A stretch of 64,000 nucleotides of DNA. Origin: Porphyra umbilicalis. Its lineage: Eukaryota > Rhodophyta > Bangiophyceae > Bangiales > Bangiaceae. A program made the position numbers and the translations under genes. The stretch lies in the NCBI GenBank assembly GCA_002049455.2, contig KV919022.1, positions 1 through 64,000 of the forward strand, written 5' to 3'. Below, in pieces: positions 11,669 to 22,660 of the stretch. The notes below the pieces were generated by a model. It saw nothing but the letters and a program-made list of their open reading frames with translations. It did not search any database and was not told the DNA's origin. The first letter of the stretch is position 1. Each line of letters opens with the position of its first letter.

Positions 11669-12327
11669 GCCGTACCAACACCTATCCGTGTCAAGTGCTT
11701 GTATGGTGAGGATGTTGGGCCGCATGGGATTTTCTTTGTGGATTGATGCTTCCGCTTTTTCTTTTTGGCTTCCTGCATTTTGTTGTTTGACACATTGGCA
11801 CGAGGTGGGTGGCACACCGCCCGGTCAGGTGGACTGGCTACCTTCTCCACTAGCCGTTCCAGTCTCCTGGTGACTGTTTTGCTGGCCTCTATCTATTCAG
11901 TGGGGCGACGTGGTTGGGTCCCATGCGGACACCTGTTGGTGTTGTTTTCCTTTTCTCTCTTGTCCTTGTCTTGCGGGTTTGGTTTCACTCTTGTCTTTCT
12001 TCTGTTGTGATGCACACTATGTACAATTCTTTCGCTTGTGCTTTGAGCTCTGACGGCTGCGCTCGCCACATCGGCTCTTTGGCAGTACAAATGCACATAT
12101 CTATGTCAGTCGCCCTCAACCCCACCGCCGCGCGGTCTCCGCCGGTCAGCATAGCAAGCGTTGGTGATGGCGGTGCTTTGAGCGAGACACACTCTCAAAA
12201 GTCGCTGTTATTTCCATCACGGGGGAAAGCTAGCGGCCCACGCGCTGGCCAGTCACAAACGCGGGCGGGCGAGGAAAACGAGCGAAGAGTCAAGCAGCAC
12301 CACTGCCGCCACGACCCGCCCGCGCGT
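11669..12327. other. convergent intergenic region
   Basis: Lies between the 3' ends of the methyltransferase-like gene (plus) and the subtilase (minus). It is T-rich on the plus strand (11740-12010), as expected of a 3' untranslated region. No open frame with a motif, no repeat and no clear polyadenylation signal was seen. Confidence 0.6.
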
Positions 12328-13644
12328 CTAGTAGTAGACGTAGAAGGCCGACTGGGCCCACCCGTAGCCCGGGCGGAGCTTCCCCGAGCGGGAGGTGCGG
12401 GACCACGGAGCGTTATTGGGGTACTTGGTCGGTGGCTGCTCCCGCTCGGGCGATGGCGTGGCCGACGGCGTGCACTGTTGGCCAACAAAAGACAGCGGGT
12501 AGCCGGCGACGTTTGGCGCCGACCGGCGCATCGCGGCGAGCACCTGCGGCACGGACAAGGACGGCTGCTCGGCGAGGATGAGCGCCGCCACGCCCGCAAC
12601 GTGCGGGGTGGCCATTGACGTGCCGCTCTTGATCGAGTACGCGCGGTCGCCCGAAAAGTCTGACGAGCGGATGCGCACGCCCGGCGCAATCACGTCCACG
12701 CACGTCGTGCCAAAGTTGGAGAAGCTAGCAATGCGGTCGCTGGCGTCCGACGCGGCCACGGTGATGGCCTCCTTGACGCGCGCGGGGGACGTCTTGCACG
12801 CGTCCACGCCCTCATTGCCGGCGGCCACAACGGGCACGACGCCAAGGGCGGCGAGGCGGCTGACGGCCACCTCCATCTGGCCGGGGCGGCCCGACGCTGG
12901 GCCGCCAAAGGACATGCTCAGGATGAGGGGCTTGGACGGCTTCCGCTTCTTGCGCTCGGCCACATAGTTGAGGCTCGCCGCAATGTCCACGTTGGACCCC
13001 GACCCCGTGCTCGACAGCGCCTTGATGCACGTTACGGTCGACGCGGGCGCGACGCCCGCGGCAGAGCCACTGGCAGAGCCAGCACAGTGGGTGCCGTGCC
13101 CCTGGTCGTCCTCCCCCGACGGGTACCGCGAGTTGGGCGCCGGCATGGAGCGGATGCGGCCCCGAAACTCGGTGTGGGTCGACCGGCACCCCGTGTCAAT
13201 GACGAAAATTTCGGCGCCAGCCCCGAGCTTGGGGTAACACGACTTGACGTTGAACTGGCCGTCGAGGGGGAGGGCCACCTCGTCGACGCGGTCGAGCCCC
13301 CAGTACGACGTCGCGCCCTGGATGACGACCGACTCGGCGGGGGCGGCGCCGAGGACGCCCTCGGGGAGGGACGCGATCGACGACGACGCCGCGCACGTGG
13401 CGGTCACATAGTTGATGGCGGCGAGGAGCACCACGTCCGTGCAGCCGGCCGCCTCTAGGGTCGCCACCACCTTGGCGCCGCACGCCGCGTCGCAGTCGTC
13501 GGTCAGCGTCACAATCTTCTTGGTCGCGTCCGTAACGGCCACGTCCGCGACCGACGACGTGGCGTCGGGGTTGTACTCGGCGGCGGCAACGCCAACGGCC
13601 GCGGCGGTGGCGGCCAGCGCCGCCAGGCGGCGGGCAAAGGCCAT
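12328..13644 (-). CDS. secreted proteinase K-like subtilase (S8 family serine protease)
   Basis: A single-exon protein of 438 residues. ATG 13644 is chosen because it starts a classic signal peptide (MAFARRLAALAATAAAVGVAAA); an in-frame extension upstream is proline-rich and unlikely to be translated. Residues 25-110 form a prodomain-like region of inhibitor I9 type. The catalytic domain shows Asp150 in FVIDTG, His183 in GHGTHCAG, the oxyanion Asn277 in VVAAGNEG and Ser343 in GTSMATPHVAG, so the triad is complete. Several cysteines fit an extracellular enzyme of the proteinase K subfamily. The tail after about residue 390 is Pro/Ser-rich and ends aromatic (FYVYY). It should cleave peptide bonds outside the cell or in a vacuole; the physiological substrate is unknown. 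The frame is unbroken, unlike most neighbours. Confidence 0.95.
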   Translation of the reverse strand: MAFARRLAALAATAAAVGVAAAEYNPDATSSVADVAVTDATKKIVTLTDDCDAACGAKVVATLEAAGCTDVVLLAAINYVTATCAASSSIASLPEGVLGAAPAESVVIQGATSYWGLDRVDEVALPLDGQFNVKSCYPKLGAGAEIFVIDTGCRSTHTEFRGRIRSMPAPNSRYPSGEDDQGHGTHCAGSASGSAAGVAPASTVTCIKALSSTGSGSNVDIAASLNYVAERKKRKPSKPLILSMSFGGPASGRPGQMEVAVSRLAALGVVPVVAAGNEGVDACKTSPARVKEAITVAASDASDRIASFSNFGTTCVDVIAPGVRIRSSDFSGDRAYSIKSGTSMATPHVAGVAALILAEQPSLSVPQVLAAMRRSAPNVAGYPLSFVGQQCTPSATPSPEREQPPTKYPNNAPWSRTSRSGKLRPGYGWAQSAFYVYY

Positions 13645-13694
13645 GGCGACAGGGAGGGGCGGGGGAGGGGGGAGGTTGACGTGGGAGCCCAGAG

Positions 13695-13812
13695 TGACGT
13701 CACTGGCCAGCCGAGGAGCCACAGCCGTGCGTGTCGCCGCTGCCGTCCGAGCTGGGACTGCGCGGCTGACGTGCTCCGCCCGCAGCGTCTGCCGCCGCGA
13801 GCGCCTTTAATA
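13695..13812 (-). promoter_or_regulatory. candidate promoter elements of the subtilase (TATA-like, CRE-like)
   Basis: On the minus strand TATTAAAGG lies at 13804-13812, about 160 bp before the subtilase ATG, a plausible TATA-type element. The palindrome TGACGTCA, the classical bZIP/CREB binding site, lies at 13695-13702, about 50 bp before the ATG. Both are motif matches only; function is inferred. Confidence 0.35.
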
Positions 13813-15072
13813 CGCCACCGCCCGCCGCCGCCTAGTCCACCGCCACGCCGCCGCCGCCGGTCAGTGACCGCCCGTCGCCGCCGACGCCGCGCGTCCCCAC
13901 CGCCGGCCCCGCCGCGCAGCGTGTGCCGCCGCAGCGACACGCCCCGCACGCCTGATCCACCACATCCCCCCCCCCCCCCCCCCCCCCAGCCCCCACCGCC
14001 CCGCCGCACGCACGCAAATGCACCCCGCGGGGGGGCGGGTCGGCGCGCCCGCGCGCGCGCCCCCACCGCCACGCACGCTGGCGGCGGGCGTCCACGTAGG
14101 TCGGCAGGCGCTCCACGTGGGGGGAGCCAGACGCAGACGCGGAGGAGCCGTGCGGCAATGTGCCGGGCGCCACCGCGGGGGGGGTACCGACGGGCGGCCG
14201 TCACGCCGCTCACCGTGCACGCAATGCACGTGGGCCGGCGCCTGCCGCCCCCGCCGCGGAGCGGGTCGGCAGAGCCGACCGCCGCCGCCGTTGGGCCCAC
14301 GTGGGGCGGGGCGGCCGCCCACCGGGGGCGCCACCCAAATAAATCGGCGCGCCGCCGCCCGACGCACCACACCGCTGGCCGACCGCCGCAGGCGCAGGCG
14401 CCGCCCGCCGCCGCCGCCGCGCCCGTCCCGCCGGTAGCCGCGCGCCGCGTCACGGGGGGCGGGCACGACGCGGCCGCCGCGCCCGAGGGCGCCGCCACGC
14501 ACGCGCCCGCGACCGCGCCCAGCGCCGCGCTCATGGCGGGGGCCGCCGCCGCCCCGTCCGCCCCCGCTTGCTCCCCTTGACAGTAGTTGTTGAACGGCCT
14601 GCAGGCCGTCCCATGGCACCACGCAGGTAGAGGTGCAGCACGGCGATAGACGTGGCCGCGTCGGGCCGCGGCCGCAGAGACTGACGGGCAGCACCAGAAT
14701 TATTGCGGGGTGAGGCAGACGCAAAAAAGAGACAGCGGCGTGCCAGGTGGCGCCCTACATCGGCCGCGCACCGGCGCTCCCCCCCAAGACGCACACGCGC
14801 GGATGACGCAATGCTCCGAGCGCTCCTGTCAATCTCTGTCAAATACATCAGTAAAAGACTTACAAGCGCAGTCGACCAGGCGTCCATCACATCACGCCAT
14901 CCGCGACGGCGGTGCGTCCCACGGTGGGCGGCGCCCCCCGCCGCCGCACCTCTCGCTCGCACGCGCCTTCTTCCTCCACCGCCCACGGCGGCGGCGGCAG
15001 CCGCGTCGGCGCCGTGCCGCCCACCCGCGGCGGGGGTAAACACACCCGCCGCCGCGCCGCCGCTGACCGTCG

Positions 15073-15106
<34 letters not shown>

Positions 15107-16209
15107 GTCGCGGCGGGACCGCCCTTGTCGCCCCGTGCGCCGTCGGGGGGCCCGCCGCCCCGCCGCCGACGCAAGCGCGGCCGGCGCGGTGCGCGGGCGG
15201 TGCGAGCAGCGTCCGTGCGACTCCCCCCCCCCCCCCCCCAGCGTGGCCTCTTCTTATTTTCTCCAAATTCATGACGCACGCGGGGGGAGAACGGGGGGGG
15301 TGCCCCACCCCGCCCGTGCCGAGCGAGCCGCCACTGCTTGCAGCGGCGGCGCACTGGTTGCCGCCCGCGCGCGTCGCCATGATGCGGCGCCGCTGACGGC
15401 GGCACGAGGCGGCCGGGGTGGGGAGGGGGGGGATGGGGGGGGATCGACGCGCCGCCTCGCCCCGCCTTGACGCTTGGCGTGGCAGCCACGGTGCCGGGCG
15501 CCCCGCCGACCCCCCCCCCCCCCCCCCCCCCCCACCCGCTTCCATCCCGGGCTCGCCGCGGGGCAACGGGGCCCCCCGGCGCGGCGGTGGCGACCCCAGG
15601 CGGCCGTCAAGCGCACCCGCGGGGGTGTGGGCGGGCGCCGACGACCGCGCGGGGCCGCCGTGCGTCGGGCGGCGGGGGCGGCGTCGCCCCGCGCGCCCCG
15701 TTTGGCGCCGACCGCCACGGGACGCGGGGGGGGCGTGCCCATGCGCCGCACCGCCGGCGGGGCGGCTGTGGCGCGTCGGCGGCGCCGTCGGGCGTTGCGC
15801 CGCGCCACGCGCTGACGGTCGCGGCGCCGGCGGCGGCGGCGGTTGCGCGGCGGGCCGCCGCCCCGCCCCGCCCGCCCGTGCCGCACGGGCGCCCCCGGCA
15901 CGCGGCGGGGCACGGGCCGGCGGCGCGGCCGTTGCCGCGTCGCCGCCGCCCCGCCCGCCGACCGGTACAAGAGGGCGGCGGGTGGCGGCGGCCGCGGCGG
16001 CACCGCGCGGGCCCCACCAGCCGACGCCGCCGCAGCGACGGCGCCCACCGCCGACCGACGACGCTGCGCCGCCGCCAACGGCACACGGGCGCCCCGTGTG
16101 CCACCGCCGCCCCCGCGTCGGCCGACACTGGGGGCGCACGTCGGACCGCAAGCGCCCGCCGCACGCGGGCGGCGACGCCGCGGGCGGCCGTCGGCGCGCC
16201 CTCCACCCC
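13813..16209. other. GC-rich region without a supportable gene
   Basis: Almost pure GC-rich DNA with C/G runs at 13969-13987, 15230-15239 and 15510-15532 and (CCG)n near 15077-15105. Open frames of 250-460 codons exist in several frames of both strands, all of them Arg/Pro/Ala/Gly shadows with no domain. A somewhat less GC-rich island at 14580-14900 holds nothing recognisable. A 341-codon minus-strand frame starting at 14534 has an Ala-rich start that could mimic a signal peptide, but no further support. Confidence 0.45.
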
Positions 16210-17331
16210 ATGGGGTGGCACCGGCTGCGGGCGGCCGCGGCCGCGGCGGCGGCGCTCGCCGCCCTCACCACCGCCGTCGCGGCCGCGTCGCCGGCGGCGA
16301 GGACCGGGCGGCGCGTCGCCGCCGCCGCCGTACGGTCTGACTATGGGCGGCCGGCGATTCGCAGCGGCGGGGGGGGGGGGGGGACGCGTGCGCGCGGCGC
16401 GGCGACTGCCGGCACTGGCGGCAGCTGCTCGGCGTCTGGCAGCGGCTCGACGATTGGCGGCGGCGTGCCGCGGCCTCTGCCGACCGCAGCGGCTCCGCGT
16501 CGACCGACGGGGCCGACGGGGTGTCGCCGTTGCCCACGCCGACACGCTCACCCCCACCCCCCCCGTCGCCTCCCCCGCCCCCACCATCCCCACCCCCATT
16601 GTCGTCCCCCCCCCCCCATCACCCTCCCCCGGCGGCGGCCACGCCTCCCCCACCCCCCCCCGTCCACCGGCGACGACGCGGTCGCCGCCGACGCGCCCGC
16701 GTGCTTTGCCGCCCCCGCGTGGGCGGCCTTCCTCAACTGCACCGACGACAACCTCGGGCGGTACGGCGTGTCGCGCGGCGCGCGCGCAACGTTTGTCAAC
16801 CACCTGCGGGGCGCGACGGCGCCGTCAGCCGCCGCCGAGGGGGGGGTGTGTTGGACGGCGGCGCGGCCGTACCGGGAGGTGGGCGTGTGGGCGGCAACCG
16901 CGTTTGCCGACGGCACCGACGGGGGGGCCCTGTACACGGATGGGGGGGGGGGGGAGAGGGGGGAGCGTGAGGCAACGGGGCGGCGCTCCGGTCGGCCCCG
17001 ACGGCCACCCCGATGGTGGCCGCCGCGGCAGCGGCGGCGACGACGGCGGCGGAGGCGGCGGCGGCGGCGGCGGCGGCGGCGGGGGGGCGGTGGCGCCGCC
17101 CCCCCGGCGCTGCCGGCCCCCGCGCTCCGCGCCGCAGCCGCCTCGTGCGACGCGCGGGCGGCCGCGTGCGACCGGGCCCGGTGGACGTATGGGTGCACGA
17201 GCCGCGCCGGCTGCTGCTGCCCGTCCTTTTGCTCGGGCTACTTCACGGCGGTGTTTGCGACGCTCGACATTGCCGTCACGGCGCGGACGCAGAGCGTCGG
17301 CGGGTGTTGTACGGAGAGCTTTTGCGAGTGA
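16210..17331 (+). CDS. probable secreted Pro- and Cys-rich protein (frame broken at C/G runs)
   Basis: ATG 16210 starts a strong signal-peptide-like sequence (MGWHRLRAAAAAAAALAALT...). After the G run at 16368-16383 another frame gives a short Cys/Trp-containing segment and a Pro-rich linker of SPPPP type. Past C runs near 16606-16618 and 16651-16660 the first frame returns with CFAAPAWAAFLNCTDDN and a natural-looking domain of about 80 residues. After G runs near 16944-16954 and 17081 an Ala/Thr linker leads to a Cys-rich tail (WTYGCTSRAGCCCPSFCSGY ... CCTESFCE) and a stop at 17331. The sum suggests a cell-wall or secreted glycoprotein with two Cys-rich parts joined by Pro-rich linkers. I recognise no family. 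The coding choice between runs is inferred, so exact residues are uncertain. Confidence 0.45.
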   Translation: MGWHRLRAAAAAAAALAALTTAVAAASPAARTGRRVAAAAVRSDYGRPAIRSGGGGGGTRARGAATAGTGGSCSASGSGSTIGGGVPRPLPTAAAPRRPTGPTGCRRCPRRHAHPHPPRRLPRPHHPHPHCRPPPPITLPRRRPRLPHPPPSTGDDAVAADAPACFAAPAWAAFLNCTDDNLGRYGVSRGARATFVNHLRGATAPSAAAEGGVCWTAARPYREVGVWAATAFADGTDGGALYTDGGGGERGEREATGRRSGRPRRPPRWWPPRQRRRRRRRRRRRRRRRRRGGGGAAPPALPAPALRAAAASCDARAAACDRARWTYGCTSRAGCCCPSFCSGYFTAVFATLDIAVTARTQSVGGCCTESFCE

Positions 17332-17682
17332 TGGGGGTCTGGGGGGGGGGGGGGGGTGGCGGCCACCTTGCGCGAGCCAGCAGCCGGGGAAAGGATGGCA
17401 AGGAACAAAAAAGAAAACCGGGCCTCGGGACCGTGCATCATCGTACCGTGAAAAAGACGGAGCAGCAACGGGCGTCCACGGCACCAAGCAGCAGCCGACC
17501 CGCCTAGTGGCAGACCCACACGACGGACATGGCACCAGACAAGCACGTCTGCAGCGCGCACGCCGCGCACGCACGCCCCCAACCGCCCCACGCCGGCGCC
17601 CCGCCGGCGGCACCCGCGCTCGCCTCCGACCCCCCCCCCCCCCCCCCCACCCCCAACCTCCGCGCGCCGCCGCCGCGTCCGC
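17332..17682. other. short convergent intergenic region
   Basis: Separates the 3' ends of the Pro/Cys-rich gene (plus) and cactin (minus). It contains a G run at 17341-17356 and a C run near 17631-17648. Nothing else is visible. Confidence 0.6.
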
Positions 17683-19749
17683 TCACCGCCGATACCGCAG
17701 CCGCCGAAAGTTAAACCACAGGTGCAGGATGCCACGCTCAAAGGAGCAGCGGAAGCCCCGCCGGTGCGAGTGCTCCCACTCCCGGTTGACAATCTTAAAC
17801 GCAATGTCCTCGTACGGGGGCCCCGCCGAAAACGTCAAGACGCACACGTCTGACGTGGGGGCGGCGGCGGGGGCACCCCCCCCCCCCCCCCCCCCCCCCG
17901 ACGGCGCTGAGCTTGTACGTCGGCGTCACGGTCGGGTCGATGAGGTCTGGGTAAAAGATGTTGAACTTGTACCCTTCGACGGTTTTGGGCGGCGGGTTGT
18001 CGTGGTCATAGTGCGTGCGGTTGTACTTGTTCCACTCGTACCCCGTGTGCACGCGGTTGTAAAAGCGCGGCTTGCGCGGCCGGTACTTGTCGTTCCACGC
18101 AAACGTGATCGGGCGGCCGGCCGCGTCGACGCCGGCCGCCGCCGCGCGCGGGCGGGGGGCGACGGCCACCTCGTCGGCAAACGCTTCGCCCGCGTCGCCG
18201 CCGCGGCCACCGGCGGCGGCGGGGTCCCCCCCCCCGCCGGCCTTGGCCTTGCCGCCGCGGCCGCCCGGGAAGGGCCGGCTCCCCGTCCCGTGGATTACGT
18301 CGAGCGGCTCTGCGTCGGCGCCGCCGTCGTCGGCGGCGGCCGCCGACGGCGCCTCCTCCTCCTCCTCGTCGGGGAGGCGCTCGAGTTTGGTCGCCAACAG
18401 CTGCCGGTGGAGGCCGTCGAGCGTCGCCGCCGCGCGCTTGGACCGCACCCGCCGCAGCGCGAGGCGCCAAAAGGACGCGTCGGCGCCGCGCTCGTCGCCC
18501 GCCGCGTCGACTTTGGCGCGGAGGGCGGCTTCGCGCTCGGCCAACTCGTCGCCGGTTTTGCCGTCGAGGAGGCGCGCCAGCTCCGCCTCGACGGCGCGGG
18601 GGACGCCCCCGCCGCCCCCGCCGCCGCCGCCGCCCTCGGCGCCACCGTCGGCGCCCGCGGCAGCCGCCTCCCGCCGCGCATCCTCCAACGCGTCGACCGT
18701 CAACACCTCGAGGCACCGCCAGTAGGTCAAGCGGAGCGCCAGCGGCGGCACCGACCGATCGACCGGCGGCGCCGTCGGGTCGTCCCCCCCCGCCGGGGGT
18801 CCCTCCCCCCAAAACGACCCCGCCGCCGCCTGCTCCTCCACCACCCCCGCGTGGAGGTCTTCCAACTCGCCCACCGAGAGGGGCGGGTTCCCCCCCCCCC
18901 TCCCCCCCCCCCCCCCCCCCCGCGAAGGAGCACGTAAGGCGCCTCGGCCGACGGCGGCACGTCGACCAAATCCGTCCGCACATTCCGCGCCATGGCGTCG
19001 AGGCGCGACGGGCGGCGGCCACGGAGGCGGATGGCCTGCCGCGCATAGTGTTGGGCGACCGCAAACGCCGCCTCGGCGGCGGTCGCGCCCGCGTGGGCGG
19101 CCTGCTCTGCCGCCCGCGCGGCGGCCGAGGCGGTGACCTCGGCGGCTTCGCGCTCCGCCTCGCGCTCCGCGCGGCGCGCCTTGGCGCGCCCGAGCTCCGC
19201 GACAACGTCCGCGTGGTGCGCGGCCGCCTCGGCGGGGGTGCGCTCAATGCCGCGCTTGCGGAGCGCCTCGACTTGTTTGCGCCAGATGAAGGCGGCGGCT
19301 GGGGGGGGGGGGGGGGGGGGGCGCGCGTGGGCGTGCACGATGCCACGGAGGGGGGGGGTGGGGGGGGGTGGCCGGGGGGGGGGGGGGCGCGGCGGCGCGG
19401 CCGCCGCCGCCGGCGCGTCGCGTCGTGTCGTCACGGGCGGCGACGGGGGGGGTGCCGCGGCCGCCGCCACCCGCCCGCCGCCGTCGCTGGCATGACGCGT
19501 GGAGGAGGGCGGGGGATGTGCGGGGGAAAGTGGGGGGGAGGAGGGGGGGGCGCCACCGCCGCCGCCACCGCCACCGTCGGTGCGCGCGCGCTTGGCCGCG
19601 CGCTTGGCCTCGCGCGCGGCGCGGACGGCCGCGCGGTCGGCCTTGCGGGCGGCGCGCTCTTGACGTCGAGCGTCCGCCTCGTCGCCGTCTCCTTGTCCAG
19701 CGGCCGCATCAGCAGCAGCAGCCGGGGGAGGTCGCGCGCCAGACGCCAT
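17683..19749 (-). CDS. cactin, nuclear splicing-associated protein (frame broken at two C runs)
   Basis: Cactin is a conserved nuclear protein tied to the spliceosome and, in animals, to NF-kB signalling. ATG 19749 starts a basic, coiled N-terminus (ARRQERAARKADRAAVRAAR), then the Cactin mid-domain from FIWRKQVEALRKRGIERTP through an E/R-rich helix to LDAMARNVRTDLVDVPPS. After the C runs at 18890-18921 the mid-domain continues in another frame (LTYWRCLEVLTVDALEDA). The C-terminal domain is unmistakable: FAWNDKYRPRKPRFYNRV, GYEWNKYNRTHYDHDNPPPK and GYKFNIFYPDLID. A 24-C run at 17876-17899 shifts the frame once more; beyond it YEDIAFKIVNREWE and LHLWFNFRRLRYRR complete the family's exact C-terminus with a stop at 17683. 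About 690 residues, near the usual size. The two shifts lie only in homopolymers, so I read it as an intact gene. Confidence 0.93.
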
Positions 19750-22660
19750 GGCGGTCCAACGCGGCCGAACCGCTCGCCGCGGGCGGGCGGCCAGGTCGGC
19801 ACGAGGGAGCAGCACGGCGCGCCCACGAGGTGGGTTGACGACCGCGCATCGAGGCAGCACGACACCATCCAGCGACGGAAAGTCCACAGTAATGGCGGGT
19901 CATCATCGGGCAACCGAACAATTGTGAACCAGTATTAACAGTGGGTGCTATTTGAATACAAATAAGGGGAAGTTAAATGAAATAAATACGAGTGATCACC
20001 AGCTGGCCCTCGCAAACGAGCTTCGTAGAGCCCACCACGAAGAGGACGCCCGAGGCCTGCCGCGAGAGACAAGCATGTCCATCCATCGGAAACGAAACGG
20101 CTCGTCCGTGTCGTGGCAAGTGGCGCCACCGATCTGCCGCACGTCTGGAGCGAGGGTAGTCCCCTGACACCCCGGCTCTGAGTACGAGTCTGGCAACCAC
20201 CCGTTCCGCGGTTGGACCCAAAAGCAAGAAGCCTGTCCATGCTAGATGGGCCAACGACTCACAGCCATACCGACCGCTACGTACGCTCGCCACGCGGTGT
20301 GTCTTCAAGGTGGCACTCAATTTCGGCCCCGCACTGGTGGCCATGCCGAAGCGGGGACAGTAACGCGATTCATGGCCACGTGTGGACCGAAATACCGATT
20401 ACACTCAAGCATAGGGCTTACGTACCGTCTCTGGCTGTCTACGGACTCGCCAAACCCAGAGCAGGGTGTGGTTGTCCAGGCCAAGCGATTGCACGTCGCT
20501 GCCAAGAACAACAATCAAACAGGAGACCAGCGGGCAGCTTGTCGTTTGGGCCGAGAGTCAAGGCCCACTGTGGCACGCGGGCGGGTGAGCAATGATGTCG
20601 CTCGCGCAAGCCTTTACACATCAATACTGAAGGGCAGTCGAGTTGTGGCATCCAACGAAGGACCTCCTGCGCTCCAGGAGGAAAAGCGCACGGGCGCACC
20701 TCCGGATCGCTGCTGACGGCAGGTGCGTGCCCGCACCCTACGTTGAGCCCCAGACACGTATCAACAGAAGAGCTCGGGAATAAACATGCAGTGGCCGACC
20801 CTCGGTGCTGGTCTTTCCCACGCGCCCGTCTGTCGGTGTCTTGCATGGGGCGAGGCCACGAGAGAGCCTGCATAGGCGGCACTGATGTGGTCGATTGCAC
20901 CATGGGCTGGCTTCTGCAGAGCCGATGCCGTGCAAAGCAGACGTGCGACAGCGGCGGTGGCGCGGACGCCACTCAATCGTGCTACACGGGGGCACGCCTG
21001 TGCCTGAAAAGTGGCCGCTGCTGCTCGTTGACACCGCCCTTTCAAACGCGAAAGGTGCAAGCCGAATGGCGCGCGGTCGGCGACCTACGTCGTGCTCCCA
21101 CAGGGGTGCCCGGCCTGGCCTCGACCGGCAAGGCCCCTCCAGACCACAGTGGCATCTGGCACCGCGCCAGAGCCGGGGCGCTCGCGAGAGCAGCGAGCAG
21201 TCCACGCTGGCATCTATTTTGAAACCAGAAAGTGGCCCGCCGTCAACACCCCTCGACGGACGCTCAAGCCCCCCTGAATCGCCGACCACGCGCGGGCAAC
21301 TGCGCGCGATTGGTCGAGCGCGGCAGACCCCGGCACCAATCCCGACGCTGCACCGCCGCATTGGATGAATGTGGGGCCCGCAGTCGAGGCTGGCGGGCCG
21401 CCACGAGGCCCTGTCGAGCAAACGTGCAGGCCGTGGAAAGCGGGGCCGTCTGTGACAAGAGGGGGTGCTGCCTGTCCGCCCGTCCCGCCCGTGCGCGTGG
21501 CCACGTCAAGGCTGCTCCACCGCCCCTTGTTGATCGCGCCGCGCCGCGCGCCGTCGTGCGTAGACGCGGTCGCCAAACGGTGGCCGGCCGCTCGGTGCAG
21601 GCTGATGGAGATTCCCGGCCGTGGCAGCCCCGCGCCAGCGGTCGTCGGCCCGCGCAAGCGGGCCAACGCCAACCGGCCGAGTACGTAGGGAACGTGGCGC
21701 GGGACCGCCGCCGCCCGCACGCGCTGCGTGCCGCCTGCCGGCGCCCTCCCTGACGACCCTGAGCGGCAGCGGACGGCCGGGCTGCCGAATTGGGGGCGCC
21801 CGCCAGACGCGCACCCTCGCCGTCACCGGCGCGGTACGTTGTGCGTCGGGGCGGTCGTGGCCTACCGTCATGCCCCGCGTCGACAGGGGGGGAGGCGCGG
21901 CTAGCCGCCTGCTCCGAGCGGGGGGGCGATTCGGCGTATCCGCCGAGCACGTTGTCGCCACCGTGAGCGGGTGCCCCCTTGCGTCCCGTCCCTGGGTTGC
22001 CCACAGCGGGGGGGTGGCGGGCGGCGGGTGTTGCGAAACGGGGCGGGGGTGGAGCCGCCTGGCGCAGCCGCTGCCGATCGGGCTGCCAGGAGCACGCGGT
22101 GTCCCCCCGCCCCCCCCCTCCCCCCCCCCCCTCAATCGCGCCTCTGGTGCGAACCGCGGCAGCATCCGCTGGAGCATCCCCACCGCGCCACCTGGGGACG
22201 CTCCCGCACGTCCCCGTTCTGACACCACCTGCCCTGCGCCAGGGCGCGTCCGTCGGCTGCTTTTGCACGGTGCCTCGCCCACATCAGACGAGGAGCACAT
22301 CTGCTGGCTGGCAGCGGTGGGCTCGGTCTGTCGTCCGTTGCGTTCCCCACCTGTTTTTCACGCTCGCTATTACCAACGCGGTGAGCGTGTCAACGTCCTC
22401 GGCATCCATCCCTTTATGCCACACGCGCCACCCCGGCAGCTGTCGTTACGGTCTCCACGTTTAGACCGACGCCGCCGAGTCTCTGTCTGCCTGTCGCCCT
22501 ACTGCCGTTGGTACGACACCCACATCTGGTGCGGAGCCGCCTTCCCCCACTGACGGAAAGCTGCCGATTCCCCTGCGTGCGATACCCCCACACCCCCGGT
22601 GAGGTGTAGGCCAGGCGAGAGCCGCTGCCGCGGCGTGGCGGTCAGCGAGCCCCCGCAACG
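19750..22660. other. intergenic region without a supportable gene
   Basis: About 2.9 kb. The part 19920-21200 has ordinary composition and no long frame with a motif; 21200-22150 is GC-rich with open frames on both strands (334 codons on the minus strand and 310 on the plus) that look like shadows. C runs lie at 22106-22131. I see no terminal inverted repeats, RNA gene or tandem repeat. The last 300 bp should hold the promoter of the next gene. Confidence 0.5.

Noticed and set aside
13509-14724. Overlapping 340- and 287-codon minus-strand frames near 14 kb
   Set aside because: Arg/Gly/Ala shadows of GC-rich DNA; only a weak signal-like start and nothing conserved.
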